This document shows, piece after piece, positions 1 through 19,045 of a stretch of DNA of 64,000 nucleotides. Position 1 is the stretch's first letter; each line of letters opens with the position of its first letter. The stretch is from Atrina japonica (taxonomy: Eukaryota; Mollusca; Bivalvia; Pterioida; Pinnidae), in assembly GCA_030159075.1 (NCBI GenBank), contig BROG01000153.1:338501-402500 (forward strand), given 5' to 3'. Position numbers and translations under genes: made by a program. The notes under the pieces were generated by a model that saw only the letters and a program-made list of their open reading frames with translations, had not been told where the DNA came from and ran no database searches.

Positions 1-1764
1 ACCCATACCTACCAGTATTTACCAGTTTTCATATAAATGTGATGAACCTGTCTATTCTTGCTGATATTTTTCTTTTATCTATCATTTAGTGTATTATAAT
101 TTTATTTCTTTCTCATTTATTTTCTTATTACCTAACTTTAACAGTACTAACCTCGTTTAACAGTCTTAATATAGCAAGCTTCGATAGGTTCCGCTTGATT
201 ACATTATGTCTTTGGAGGTCACTTTTCTATGAATTTTATTGGCTCATTAAGTTATTCTGGTACTTCTGGAAAGTGTTACAATTATAAAACACGTGTGACA
301 CAATGTTACACTCTCTATTTCCCTTCCTTCGTCTTATTGATATGCTCGTGTGAGGTGAACTTCATTTTTATATAATTTCTAATCCCTCCTGTCTGTTGCC
401 ATCATTCACTTCTACCAAATTAAATGACTATTTTAGACACTAGTCGTGTGTGTTTTCGTGTATCTTGAGTATGTTTTAATGTTTTTATTAATTTATATTA
501 TAATTTTATAAAGTGGTTATTTTTGGCGTCGGGTCTGACACGGGGAACGAGGTACCTGTGAAATAGTTTGGGTTAAGTAAAAATAATTACTATTTGTTTT
601 CATACTTTAGTTTTAGGAAGAATGAAAACAAATATGTATTTTTGGTTTACTTTGGTGGTTTTATTTGGCAGTGTGTGCCTTATTAATCGTGTTCCGGTGT
701 GTGACCGGTTTTCACTTCGTATTCGAATGTCCCTAGGCTTAGGCCGACAGACAGGTAATTTAAGACCTGTTTTTTTTGTTTTTGTTCACCACTTGAATTT
801 TGTGCTGTCTTCGTATTTTTGTTCTTATTTATTTTGTAATAAATGTTCTAGTGTCTAAAGTCAATTAGATTGTCATTTTATTTTCTGAAAGAGTTAGCCG
901 GTTACAGACAAATCTGCAACCGAAAGGGGCAGTCGGACCCATGTTTGTTTATATTTGTAACTCGCCCGTGTCTACGTGTGTAGTTCACGCTAGGGTTAAA
1001 CGTTACACAAATACATGGTTTGCGTCAACAAATAATTTAAGATTGCTTTTTCTCTCATATCTGCCTATATTATACAGAGTAGGCCCATACAATATGCCTA
1101 TGGATGATCTGTGTGTATCTCATATCACACGACATGTATATTACCGTACATATCACACGACATGTATATTACCTACATATCACATGACATGTATATTACC
1201 ATACATATCACGTGACATATATATTACCGTACTTATCACATGACATGTATATTACCGTACATATCACATGACATATATATTACCGTACATATCACATGAC
1301 ATGTATATTACCGTACATATCCCGTGACATGTATATTACCGTACATATCACATGACATGTATATTACCTACATATCACGTGACATATATATTACCGTACA
1401 TATCACGTGACATGTATATTACCTACATATCACGTGACATATATATTACCGTACATATCACATGACATGTATATTACCGTACATATCACGTGACATGTGA
1501 TGAATATTTTTTTTCTATGAATGAACCGTGTGTAAAGTGGGCTAGTGAAAAGATGACACTGAGATAACAACATCCAGGGTAATAATATTAAGTATATAAC
1601 CTGTCGTCTCATTTTGTCAAAAATTATGTGTACCACACAAAACATAAACAACAACAAAAACATAAACAAAGACACATATTTAGTGATGATCATCCAATGC
1701 CACATGTAGTATACAAGCATGTACATGTATTAAAATTAAAGACAAATATTGTTTTATTTTTCAG
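1..1764. other. Non-coding stretch, probably intron of the 1.8-6.5 kb gene
   Basis: I find no supportable coding exon here. The short open frames at 622-858 and 941-1243 lack family resemblance, and the second runs into a minisatellite. Because the first recognisable exon at 1765 is internal (acceptor in front, phase 1 entry), this stretch is most simply an intron of that gene. Confidence 0.4.
1117..1498. repeat. 28-bp minisatellite, about 13-14 units
   Basis: Tandem copies of a unit of the form acatatcacatgacatgta followed by tattaccgt. Units differ mainly at the CACGTG/CACATG step and by loss of a few bases (tattaccta versus tattaccgta). It lies in the probable intron before the first visible exon of the 5' gene. 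Confidence 0.9.
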
Positions 1765-4700
1765 TATCTGCCTCAGAGCCCTTGCCGGTAAGTAAATGAT
1801 TTGAAAAACATTTTGTTTTTATTTATTTATAATTGGCATTTTATGGCCACTGTTTTCAGTGATATTGAAGGAATCAATACTTTTTAGTTGATGTTGGACA
1901 ATATCTTATTATGTGCCCATTCAAGAAGGGCTGGAGGGGAATATTGCTCTGATGATGTTGGTCGGTCCATACACTAACAATTTCTGTTCATTATCTCTGC
2001 AGTGGGTGCACATATTGAAATGAAATTTGGCACAAAGATACATCATGAGAATATGTAGGTCAAGATTTTATTTGGTTACCATCAAACAAATTTTGACAGA
2101 GTTATACCCCTTGAACTTTGAAAATTTCCAATAATTCACAGTTTCCGTTTAGGGGAAGGGTGGGGACATAACTGTTTTACAAACATCTCCTGTTATACTT
2201 TTGCTATTGCTATAGCTCATCAGTCAATTCAAGTACATATACCAGTAAAGCACTGCAACATGCCAAGAAATATAGTTCATATCTTGATTTCAATCTGTGT
2301 AGTTAACTTTTTACTGTTACAAGTTTTCATTAATTCATATTTATGAATTGCTTAAGATATGTTTAACACTCATAGTCACATACACATACATGCATATGCA
2401 GACAGACAGACACACATGTACAGTAAAACCTGCTATAGTGGCCACCTCTATATAAGGATCACCTGTCTATAAAGGCCACTTTAGAAAAGTTGCTTGACTG
2501 CATACTTCAACTAAATTGAACCTGTGTATAAGGGTCACCTGCACATAAAGGTCAATATTCTCTGGTCCCTTGGGTGGCCCCTATATACAGGTTTTACTGC
2601 ATGATAGTTTGTAAAGGAACTGAAAGCTGAATTATAAGACCACCTCGTTTGTCTTTGAAATGTGGTCTTACAAGATAGGGTGGTCTCTCAAAAGAGGTTT
2701 TATCCAAAGAGTTATTTAGCTACATGTACATGATGTAAGTGGTTTTCAGAATGTACTCTCTGGAGAGAGAGGTGGTCTTCTGTGGCAGTGGTCTCTCAAG
2801 ACAGCTTCCACTGTAGAAGATTTTTATTAACACGTTACAGAGACTAGGCAAAATATTAAATGTAGTCAGAATTCTTTAATCATTGCAGCCTGGAAGTGTC
2901 AAGAAAGCACTGAAAGTGCGATCGACCTTTCGTCGCAAAAAGCCCCAAGAGACGGACAATTCTCAAACAAGTGATAGTAATTCACAGGATCGAAAGTTAG
3001 TACAGAATGATTCAGGTGAGAAATAAATTCTTTAACCCATTCACCCCTAAAGACACATTTGGACTGGTCTAAGTCATTGATTTACAGAAGAGTCGAAATT
3101 GTTTTTCAGGGGTTGATGAGTTATATTATATGTTATATTCAGAGAAATTTTCTTTCCTTTGATTTTTTGTTAATTAAAAATCAAGTTTGTAACTTAAAAT
3201 CGTAAATATAAATCCAAGGTACTATCTTTTAAGAAATGTATGGTACATGATACTTATGGTACCAGATATTTTTCAAAACTTACTTTTAACTTTTTAGAAA
3301 AGGTACAATGGTTACCATCTATTTGTTTATGAGTGAAAATCCTGTGAAATTTATTTTGGGTGTATTAAAGTTACCTGAACACTTTTAGTTGAGAATATAA
3401 TCAACAGGGAACAAAGCTGTAGTAATTTATTTTTTTGTTTTTTTTATGTTCATAATTCACAGAAATTGATCAATCTAGCATTTTTGAGCTAGTATCTGAA
3501 TATACACGATGGGGGAGATAACCCTTACTCCCATATTGTCGAGGGAAATAACATTTGCACTGGAAACAAGTCAGGCATAATGAGAAATATCTCTATTTAT
3601 ACATTTGAAAAATTGTACATTACTGATGACATATCTATATAAAATAAATACAGTCATTTTCATTTATTTGCATACCTGATAATCGCATATTCCTGTTAAT
3701 TGCATGAGAACTTAAAACACAAACCCATTATCTATCCCTTATATGTTAAATATTCCTATTGCATAGGTTAAACTAAGAATTCTTATTTAATTACATAAAA
3801 TACTCTCCCAAAATGGGGGAAAATGCAGATTACAGTAAAAATGTATGTTTGAAAATACTATTTTAATACAAATGAGAACATACCAAACTTTGTTTTATGA
3901 AAATTTTGCTTTAGTGATATCATTTTACCCTAATGCTTATTGAGAATCCATTACTACATATAGTGCATCTAGAATGTTTGTAATGGTATCGCATATACAA
4001 ATGAAAGGACTAGATGAATATGAATCAACATTGTTCACTAAAATAAACTTTTCTAGTTAATTGCATATTCCTGTTACTTGAATAAATTTCGCTGACATTT
4101 TGGCTATGCAATTATGAGGAATCTGCTGAATGTGGAAAGGAAACCAAAACAGGGTTAGAAATTAACATTAGTCTGCCAGTCTGAGACTTGTAACTTTTGC
4201 AGCAGACTAGTCAAGGTTGTGCTTCAGCTAGTCCAGTTGACTAGTAGAATTTTTGTTTAAACATTGCAGCATAAACATGAGCAAAGATTAATGAGAGTTT
4301 ATGATGTACATTAAGTATCACCTAATTTGCTCCTTAATTTTTTTTTCAACTCAAAAAAAGATACTCATAGTTGTTTTGACTTATGATAGTATTAAAACAT
4401 AAAAATAGAAACGATTCAGTAAATAGGTGCCAATTTGTTAATTCATCATACTACTTCGGGGCTTTTGAAATTGTTTTAGGACTAGTAAAATTTCTTTCCA
4501 ACTATTCCTACTAACCAATGAGACACATGCTAAATTTGACCTCTGCAAAATCAGGATTGAGTTAAATTTGGACAGGGCTGGCAAAAGTAGGGGTACATGT
4601 AGGTTGGAACACTGACTTGTGTCAAAAGTTTTGTGAAAAGGATGACGACTGGTAAGGCTCCTTCAGGGTCTTGTATATTACTTCATCCATAACATGGAAG

Positions 4701-6518
4701 TGCAATGTATTCCATTTTGCTTCATGCAGTGAAAATTCATTTCGATTTATTCTATCTTTTAATTTAGTAACAAGCTTATACACCGATGAAAATACTCTAC
4801 AATCGCAGCCAGATTCGAACAGCGACAGTGTGAGCAATATAAATGATGATTCCAACCTATCCTTCAATGATAACAGTAACACTGGGCACTCTCAGGAGAC
4901 AGACAGTAACAATCAAACAGATATGCGGCTAGGTAGGTATCCAGAAGTACATTTGTACTTGCTGATTATTGCACTTTACCAGTAGGTAAATAGAAGGGAA
5001 ACTGGTATTTATCTAATGTGAATTTGATGCGAGGACTGCTATCCTCAAACTCCTGCTATTACTCAAATGTGGCTGTACTCTAAAATGACTGTGAGAAGCA
5101 AAAGAAAGTGGTGATACCAGACTAGTTTAACATAACAAGGCAGACAGTTACTGGTAAACCAGTACATTGTATGGCAGACATACCAGCATTCTGCTGTGGC
5201 AGACATTTGTCGGTATACCAGTATGGCAGGCATCACCAAGATGCATTTCAATTGAACTTGCTAAAGAGTATGGCTCTTATCAGCCACATGCACATGGAGT
5301 TGGAATAGTATTCTGTTTGGTATCTGTCCTGCAGTGTTATTATTAGCCCCAATATTCACTTATATTATTTTAATTTTGTCAGGTCATGGTCGTATCAAGA
5401 GCATATTATGTAGTGGCAGTTTTAGGTGGTCTAGAAATGTAATGAAATTATTATGGACCTTGTAAAGGTAAACTCCTTTTCTTCACCTAAAACACTGGGT
5501 GCATTGATTTCAAATGCTGATAATTTATTAAGAGTGTGGCCAAGGGAAATTAACACATATGTTAAAATAATTCATATAAATTATTTTACAGATATAAAAA
5601 AAAAACTTTTATTTCATCTCCCTTTTATCTTTTAAAACAGCAATGAGCATCATAAAGGATGACAAGGAAAAAAAAGATAAGGAAGAGACACCAGGTAAGT
5701 TGTTTTATGGATTTCATTCCATACTATCCATTTGCTATTGTTTTCTTGTGATGTCATCTATTATAAATGGAGACGGACCACAAACCACTTGCGGTGGTCT
5801 AGTCGTAGAGCCTTTGACTCAAAAGTTCGATTCACAGGACCTTATCATACCAAAGCCTTTTTAAAAATGGCAGTGATTGTTCCTTAGCCAAACAATTGAC
5901 ATACAAAGTGAAAGTAAGAGGTTTTTTGATGAAATTTATAACCAAAGTTCCATGGCAAATAAAATAGACATCAATGCATTGGCGTTTGTCCATAGCACAG
6001 ATAGAAATTGTAGCATTTCATCTGAAGATTATGATATCTCCTTATAACTGAAACATTCTTGGCTGGATTAAAATTACACTGGCAAGAGTAATCGCTCCTA
6101 CTCATCATTGTATGCACCGTTATACAGTTGGTAATAAAACACAATTTCTGTGAAGCCTGTCATTATCAAAAAGCGAGTAGAATCAAGAGTTTGATAATCA
6201 GTAGGTTTCTCCGCCCCGCCATCTTATGTGAATCGGAGTATATATCATGCCCAACAATCATTATTTTTTGTTTGTAAGAAATAGTTATCAGGGACATAAT
6301 GATTTCATCAATTAAACATGTAAACGGAAAGGTTAGGTAAAATCAAACTTTACCTGTACCACATGTATAAAATCGTTAAACTTCTTGTGAATATGAAATA
6401 ATTTTACAGAGAGAAATTAATTTATTTTTGAATTTTTGTAGATCCGGAGCCACCAAAATTAGAAAGAGAGTCAGAAGATCCACCCCGCAAAAAACAAAAA
6501 TCAGAGTCACCATCTTGA
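1765..6518 (+). CDS. 3' part of an unrecognised gene: five C-terminal exons
   Basis: Exons: 1765-1787 (23-bp micro-exon), 2889-3015, 4768-4932, 5641-5694 and 6442-6518 (TGA stop 6516-6518). Each has an AG acceptor and GT donor, and the reading frame is continuous: the micro-exon enters in phase 1, the next junction is phase 0, and the other three are phase 1. With one base from an upstream exon outside the window they make 149 codons. The micro-exon encodes roughly SASEPLP. The next has a basic patch (KKALKVRSTFRRKKPQ). Exon 3 is very rich in Ser, Asn, Asp and Gln. Exon 4 is Lys/Glu-rich (KDDKEKKDKEE), and the end is DPPRKKQKSESPS. This looks like the disordered tail of a larger protein; RRKK and RKKQK could be nuclear localisation signals. 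I do not recognise the family and assign no function. The 5' part lies outside the window or in exons I could not see. Confidence 0.8.
2420..2605. repeat. Dispersed 'cagtaaaacctg ... ataaaggccac' repeat
   Basis: An intronic stretch with repeated phrases such as ctataaaggccacttt and tataaaggtca, starting acagtaaaacctg and ending caggttttactg, so its ends are inverted. Relatives occur at about 27183-27275, 28380-28520, 28675-28755 and 59122-59275. It is probably a short non-autonomous DNA element or an old repeat family. Confidence 0.55.
3026..3122. repeat. Short dispersed foldback, copy 1
   Basis: Begins aacccattcacccctaaaga and ends ttcaggggttgatgagtt, which is nearly its inverted complement. 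A second copy lies at 8058-8145. It is a small MITE-like element of about 95 bp inside an intron of the 5' gene. Confidence 0.55.
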
Positions 6519-7710
6519 TGTGAATCATACTGCTCATATACTTAGTTTCTGAGTTTGTCTGAGAAATGCATCGTACGATAGAAATTGCACAGATTTCACC
6601 ACTCATATTTTGCATTGATCAAACCTACTGATATGAAATTATTTCACAGGAATGCCGAACTTCTTTGATAGAAAGTCACTCGAATATTTCTTTCTGACTT
6701 GTATATTATGTCGATCATTTCGTATATAAATTTCGTTGGTTGGTCGAATCAGCCATTTTCATGGATGAAAGGTGATTTTATACTATATCACATTTTGTAA
6801 GATGTCGGGAGTAATTTTCTTTGTACTCTGTGTCATATTAATTCCCCATAGAGTTTGAGTGCTACAGATTTGTTTAGATGTTGTGTTACAGATTTGGTAA
6901 AGATAGTTGTATTGTAATACAGTCAACTCCACTTATAAAGAAGTTGAAGGGAGAAAGATTTAAATCTCGTTATTCGGAAGGACGTCAGTTTACAAGTCAT
7001 AGAAGATGTGTAAATCTTGTCATTATTATTATATTTTCATTGTTAAACCCTAAAGGTTTTGGTTTTGTCCAAGTTTTTCAAACATTACTCTGAAACTTGT
7101 AACAAAAACCAGAGACATAGTAGAATGCATAAAATTATGAACAGAAACGATAATAAACTGCCTTTGATGATTATTTAAATAAAAATATTGATTTTTAAAT
7201 CTTGCATGATAAGAGGAACAATGATAAATAACTATTATATAAAATATACATCAATTTCAAAATCCGGAAATACATGCCTCTAAACCTGGCCAATTTTGTT
7301 ACCTCGTTACAATCAATATTTTGTCATATTTTTGTCATTTGAGACATTCAGATAAAAAATGATAATGACGGAAATGCTTAAGGAATAGATATCTTCTTGC
7401 CATATCTGGAATCTCTTTTTATCCGTTATAAGTGGAGTCGACTGTATTTGGTTTTGTGTTTTGTATTGATTTTCGTTTTGTGAATTTTGATTTCCTGTTT
7501 GTCCTTACAGAATACATTCTCACCATTCATACCATCTGTAGTTTTTGAACTTGATATGTTTTATTCCATTTTTATGATGTCTATGTTTTGTATCACTGAT
7601 CGGTCATACAAAAAAGTGTATCAGTTGGAAATAAGGAATAAAAATTAGGAATTTGAAGGTTTTTATTTAGGAGTATTGTATGTTGCATATGAATGTAAAA
7701 TAAAACTTCA
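6519..7710 (+). other. Probable 3' UTR and flank of the 5' gene
   Basis: This follows the TGA at 6516-6518. No further exon is visible. AATAAA-type signals occur around 7150, 7180 and 7700, so the transcript may end in any of these places. A TIR element at 6920-7444 occupies much of it. Confidence 0.4.
6920..7444. mobile_element. Tigger/pogo-like MITE (525 bp) with TA target duplication
   Basis: The left end CAGTCAACTCCACTTATAA at 6920 matches the inverted right end TTATAAGTGGAGTCGACTG ending at 7444 with one mismatch. Both ends are flanked by TA. CAG...CTG termini with a TA target are typical of the Tc1/mariner superfamily, pogo/Tigger branch. There is no transposase ORF, so it is non-autonomous. 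Confidence 0.75.
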
Positions 7711-8057
7711 CAAGTATGTGATGAATATCAGTGTGTATATCAATGTGACTGTCTTGATATTTCATTTTTTTATATCACATTTCAAGGGAATTTATGGACA
7801 GACTCATTTAAAATAATAATTCTTGCCTTTTTGATACCTAAAAATATTCAAAAAGAAATGTCTGCATGTGTCTACATTAGACATGAACGATAAAGCAGTA
7901 AATATTATCATTAAAGACCTTACAGTTGTTTGTTTCAGTAATAACTTGAGAGTTATATGAACATATTCTCCATACCCAAAGTTGAAATTTTGAGAAATGA
8001 TATGTCACTGCCTATTCTCTTTGCTTATGTCATTGGATTGCAAGGTTTGTTTGCAGT

Positions 8058-8145
8058 TAACCCATTCACCCCTGAAATACCTTTGGACTGATTTGTGTCA
8101 TTGATTTTAAGTAGAGTTCATTTTTTCTCAGGGTAAGATGAGTTT
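8058..8145. repeat. Short dispersed foldback, copy 2
   Basis: Same family as 3026-3122: aacccattcacccctgaaat at the start and a degenerate inverted end (ctcagggtaagatgagttt). Confidence 0.5.
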
Positions 8146-8463
8146 AAACATAATATTTACACATTTCCATGTTGCACATTTTCCAGTCAGAGAAGTAGTT
8201 ATGATTGCTCTTTCTGTTTGTCAGTTTTACATCAGATTTTGGAAATCATTTTTTAGGTGTCATTATGGAATCATTTTTTATTCCCAACATACAGCCAAAA
8301 TGTTGTCAGAATTCATCTGTGTCTTATAATGATGTAAACATTAGTCATCATAAACAATATCAGGGATATATTTTGTGTTTTTGTCTATTTGTAGAGGAAA
8401 ACGAAATAAAAGTTGATATTCTCTATGATTTTATTTCTGTTTCATGTTTCTTAATACCAACTG

Positions 8464-8746
8464 GAGCCGGCCTGGCTTATAGGCAGCGTGCTTGACTCTT
8501 GATCGTGACGTCGTGAGTTCGAGTCCAGCTGGCGACAGGTTGGTTTCCTGTCCTTTGGATGAGACAGTAAAAACCGAGGTCCCGTGTCACAGTAAGTGTC
8601 GGCACGTTGAAGAACCCTCACTTCTCAATAGCCGTAAGTGTCGAGCATAGACCAAAATTTGAAGCCCTTCACCGACATTTGGTGATGTCTCCATATGAGT
8701 GAAGTAGTCTTGAGTGGGATGTTCAACAACAATAAACAAACAAGAC
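8464..8746 (+). mobile_element. tRNA-derived SINE, family 1, full length
   Basis: The tRNA-like head has an A-box-like segment (ctggcttataggcagcg) and B box (gagttcgagtcc). Then come a core with ggatgagacagtaaaaaccg and gtcggcacgttgaagaaccc, and a tail with tgagtgggatgttcaacaac and an A-rich end. An exact 11-bp target-site duplication, aataccaactg, flanks it at 8453-8463 and 8747-8757. Two minus-strand copies lie at 33568-33860 and 45969-46240. The family looks like the core SINEs widespread in bivalves. It is not a functional tRNA gene. Confidence 0.85.
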
Positions 8747-9265
8747 AATACCAACTGTGTAGAGAATTCATTCCTCACTTACCGTATTTCATGTTAATTT
8801 GACTATGGACTCCTTTTGGTGTGACTGATCAACATAGGATGCTTACTCATCTATTGACAACGCAATGGTGAGAAGTGAATGCGCTACCCAGACACTGCTT
8901 AAGAAGCTACCTCTTCGGAATAGGTTTTCATACATTAGAGTCTGTATAATAACTTGCATAACTGATGTTTCTTTTGATTGTTAATTAGTTCTGCACTTTA
9001 GGTGCTAAAATAGTTTGTTTTTTCCCCTGTTTTAGTCAATTTCCTGTTTCCTGTTTTTTTATGACAAAAGCGTTAAAATAATTGCAAAATTTTATTTGTT
9101 AAATGAAATGAAAGTACAAATATTAGCAAAAGTAATTCTTAAAATATGATCAAATTTCTGATAGTGTTCAAGACAGTATTAGTCATGTAAGAGATGTTTT
9201 TGTTTACACTGTAGGCCTACACAATATCATTTCATATAGTGTTTAGTTACAGTCTTTGTCCAATT

Positions 9266-13701
<4,436 letters not shown>

Positions 13702-13852
13702 TTATATGGTTAATTTCGTTCTGGTATGTATTAAACCTGGAATACAAAAGTACACTCAGCACTTAATGATATCCGAATTTATCTTCATACCCCTGGTACT
13801 GGAAAAGTAAACATTGCAGATTTTGCATCTAAGGTGTCGTGTAAATCATTTC

Positions 13853-14055
13853 CGTCTGTACCAATTGTGATGAGGATTCACTCCTCACGTATTTCATTAG
13901 ACTTGACTGTGGACTCACGGCGGGAATGCTTACTCCTCCATGACACCTGATCCCACCTCTTGGTTACCAGAGGTCTGTGTTTGTCCATTTTTACCGCATT
14001 TATATCTATGTCCTGGACATTCTATTGATTTATACTTTGGTATCTGAGATTTTTT
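13853..14055 (+). mobile_element. Naiad 3' tail fragment
   Basis: Matches the tails at 17670-17880 and 56740-56960. Shared phrases include accaattgtgatgaggattc, cacctgatcccacctcttgg, tgtccatttttacc, tgtcctggacat and tttatactttggtatctgag. No coding part is attached, so this is a strongly 5'-truncated insertion, upstream of SULT A. Confidence 0.7.
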
Positions 14056-15960
<1,905 letters not shown>

Positions 15961-15984
15961 ATGATCCCCTACACGGATTCTTCA

Positions 15985-17885
15985 GCCCTTGAATACACAC
16001 TGAACTCCATTTTAATGGACATTGCTTATCACAGACTGTTCAAGCCTACACGCGTTACAAACGATGACTGTTCTGAACAGAAACGTCTTTTCCTAAAAAA
16101 AATTTTCTAAATCACAAAAACGTTCAGTCCTGTGTTCCGCCATATTTTAAACTGAAGACCACGCCTTGCATTTCATATAACTATACACCTAGCATCGCAT
16201 CCAAGCTATTCAATTACAAACGGGTTTTGCGGTGCCTAGACATCAACCATCTTCTACACAACACCGTCACATGTTCATGTGCATCACCTCCCTTCAAATA
16301 TAATCCTATCGGCCATGCCATCATCGGCGACGTTTCTATTGATGAAAATGAAAACCTCAAAAATCTTATTTTAAGAGGTCCTAAATACCGCGAAACCCGT
16401 TTCTATAATTGGCGTCAGATTTCAGTTTAGTTATGAATTCTGTCGAAGATTATGCCAGACGATGGGCCAAACATGAAGACGTGGAACCAGACACTTTGCC
16501 TGAATGGATAAAAGCTGTACGATGGTTGATAAAATCTCGTATTCGAAAACTTAAAGGAACTATGAAAACACGTTATCCCTCTGTATTTAATGATCCAGAA
16601 GTAGTAACTGAACTGGATAGATTACATGACCAATATGTACTGGTCCCAGCAGACAAAGCCTCAAATAATATAGTTTTTATTTGCAAGACACATCACTATA
16701 ATTGTTTATTAGAATAGCTAGGGTTTATTCCGAATTTTGGTAATCCTACCTACACACGTAGCTCACTTTCAAAGGACGAGATCCTTCAAAATCACGTGTT
16801 CGTATTACGCTCTTTTGATGTATCTATAACCGATACTGATATTTATATTGGATACCTAAACTTCATAAAACCCCATATAAGCAGAGGTACATAGCAGGAT
16901 CCAGCAAATATTCCACCAAACCTTTATTTTTACTCCTTACCAAGATATTGGCAGCCGTTAAGGAGAAACTTCAGCAATACTGTACAGTTGCTTATTCAAG
17001 AAGCGGTGTAAATCAGATGTGGATACTTAAAAATTCTAAACAACTTTTAGAAAATTTAAAGGCACACAATTGTTCTCAAATTCACAATATCAAAACACAC
17101 GACTTCTCTACCCTTTACACAACTATTCCACATAAAAAAATAAAACAAAAGACTTTTTAGCATCATAGACAACTGTTCATTAAAGGTGGTACCCGAAAAT
17201 TTATATATCTAGTGATTGGTTATCATGATAGCTATTTTTCCAAACACCACTCTGATTCTACACATAAATACACTGAAGTTGATATAAAAAACATGCTGGA
17301 ATTTCTAATAGACAATATATTCGTAATGTTCGGAGACGTTGTCTTTCAACAAACTGTCGGCATTCCTATGTGAACCAATTGTGCCCATACAGTAAATTTT
17401 CCACATTTAAGTAGTTACATCCCACAGTCACCCGCATATGGAGTTTATATTTCACAAATGATCCTATATGCCAGGGCGTGTTCAACATATGAATATTTCC
17501 TATACAGATGTAAACTACTCACTGACAAATTATTGACACAGGGATATTGAAAATCACGTTTGATGTCAACGTTCCGCAAATTTTACGTATAATAGCCTTG
17601 TTTGCGATTACTCTGTTTCATTGGGTGAAATGTTGAGTTGCCTTTTCGTTGGCGGTTATTGGGAGGTCTGTACCAATTGTGACGAGGATTCATTCCTCAC
17701 GTATTTCATTTGGACTTGACTGTGGACTCACGTCGGGTGTGACCGGTCGACAGGGGGATGCGTACTCCTCCATGGCACCTGATCCCACCTCTTTGTTTCC
17801 AGAGATCCGTGTTTGTCCAATTTTGCCGGATTTGTATCTGTGTCCTGGACATCCTAATGATATATACTTTTGTATCTGAGATGTT
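15985..17885 (+). mobile_element. Degenerate Naiad-type Penelope-like element, copy 1
   Basis: This copy retains RT-side fragments in several frames. They include the CxC linker (TCSCASPP, then GHAIIGD and GPKYRETRFYNWRQ near 16270-16420), YARRWAKHEDVEPDTLPEWIK, VPADKASNNIVFICK (near 16650), GVNQMWILKNSKQLLE, HDFSTLYTTIPH (RT motif with the first catalytic Asp, near 17100) and the GIPM/TNCA box near 17370. In that box a Gly codon has become TGA. The segment with the YIDD box is deleted. The C-terminal LTDKLLTQGY part is followed by the conserved 3' tail (17640-17885). No GIY-YIG domain is visible, so the copy is 5'-truncated. Stops and frame changes make it non-functional. Confidence 0.85.
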
Positions 17886-18546
17886 TTATGTTACAGAAAT
17901 TGATAAGTAAATTATTTTTTACAGTGAACGAATTTAAGATTTAAGTGTTTTTTGGTATTTTTGGTGTCACAGTTTTCAATCTTTCGTACTCTTTATCCAC
18001 CAGCTCTAATAAAAGCATAAAAATACATTGATACCATGGCATTTGATCAAATTTTACCAAGAAAGCTAGAAAAATATGGGCTTTAAATAATGAATAGGAC
18101 AGTTGACGAAAAGAATCAAAATTCCGGAAAGGGGCATAACTCTTGCATATGTAAATATCCCTTATATACCCACAAATGTGCCAGATTATTCATTCTATTA
18201 ATTCATATATTCATTATGGATAAGTATGCAAAAAATAAGATGAAAAGTTTTTTGTATACCCCAGGGTACCCTTTTCCCCCTTAATACAGGCTAATAATGC
18301 GCTGTGATATCCATTTATAAACTATGTAAATGTAAATTAATGTCGAATCTTTAGCTATTCCAATTGGTTTATCTATAAATGTATCTGTTGTTTTTATATT
18401 TCAACTCAAGTAATCGACTATGTAAACTATAATGTCAACATTACAATGTCAGTAATCGGAGATAGAGTACCTAATATGTTGAGGGAATAGCTTTATTTTA
18501 TCTGTAAAAGTTTTTCTAAACATTTGATTCTTGGACCTCAACATAA

Positions 18547-18583
<37 letters not shown>

Positions 18584-18764
18584 TATATGAAATTTATCTA
18601 ATATTCTTTACTTGTGTACATAGGAATCGATAATTTAAAGAATGTTACCTTGCCGCAGATTTGCCTATTCCTCTATCGGTTATGTTTGAGTAATCGATCG
18701 ATGATGTATATTTCACAAAATAACATACTTTATCGGTACACACATTATCCCACATTTTAAAGCA
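17886..18764. other. Intergenic, no gene seen
   Basis: AT-rich sequence with an (ACAT)n/(AT)n run around 18549-18588. No coding exon, RNA gene or mobile element is recognisable. Confidence 0.6.
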
Positions 18765-19043
18765 CTTTAGAATGAATACGAATGATTCAATGTTTATTTG
18801 TCGGTGTCAAGTATTAGAATATATAAAATACTGCCTCAGCATTATTTGCGTGCTGAAATCTAGTCGCATTGGGTCTATTTATAATCAGGTCAAACAAGTT
18901 TACACAGTCAGTCTGTACTCGTCGATAGTAGAGGAAGGTCATAACCAAAAGTAAGAGCAGTCATTTAATTATTTCTTTATATGGATGCAGTCAATGTTTA
19001 TATCAAAATGACCAAGGACAACTATGTCAGTCTAAAAACAAAA

Positions 19044-19045
<2 letters not shown>
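18765..19045 (+). promoter_or_regulatory. Conserved upstream block of SULT B (candidate promoter region)
   Basis: Shares long near-identical stretches with 44297-44485, for example gaatgaatacgaatgattca and gaccaaggacaactatgtca, up to the microsatellite where the retrotransposon sits. Beyond the retrotransposon the similarity resumes at 26170 and reaches SULT-B exon 1. It is therefore the natural 5' flank of the gene, now about 7 kb away. Promoter function is inferred from position only. Confidence 0.5.

Noticed and set aside
622..858. 78-codon ORF with a hydrophobic, signal-like N-terminus
   Set aside because: There is no family resemblance, no splice or promoter context, and its size is expected by chance in AT-rich DNA.
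1117..1498. Possible CRISPR-like array
   Set aside because: The units are contiguous with no unique spacers, the genome is eukaryotic, and there are no cas genes. It is a minisatellite. The same applies to 36724-37186.
4671..4985. Single-exon gene starting at the ATG at 4671
   Set aside because: Only 4768-4932 is flanked by good splice sites and keeps phase with neighbouring exons. The ATG part lies in the intron and the 3' part reads past a donor.
8464..8540. tRNA gene (A and B boxes present)
   Set aside because: The head cannot form a convincing cloverleaf and is joined to a SINE core and tail with target duplications. The same holds for 33780-33860, 46180-46240 and 52008-52090.
17365..17400. 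In-frame TGA in the GIPM.TNCA motif of a Naiad copy, as a possible selenocysteine codon (Sec-containing Naiads are known in clams)
   Set aside because: The TGA replaces the conserved Gly (GGA to TGA by one change), not a Cys, and the copy has other stops and deletions. It is a decay mutation.
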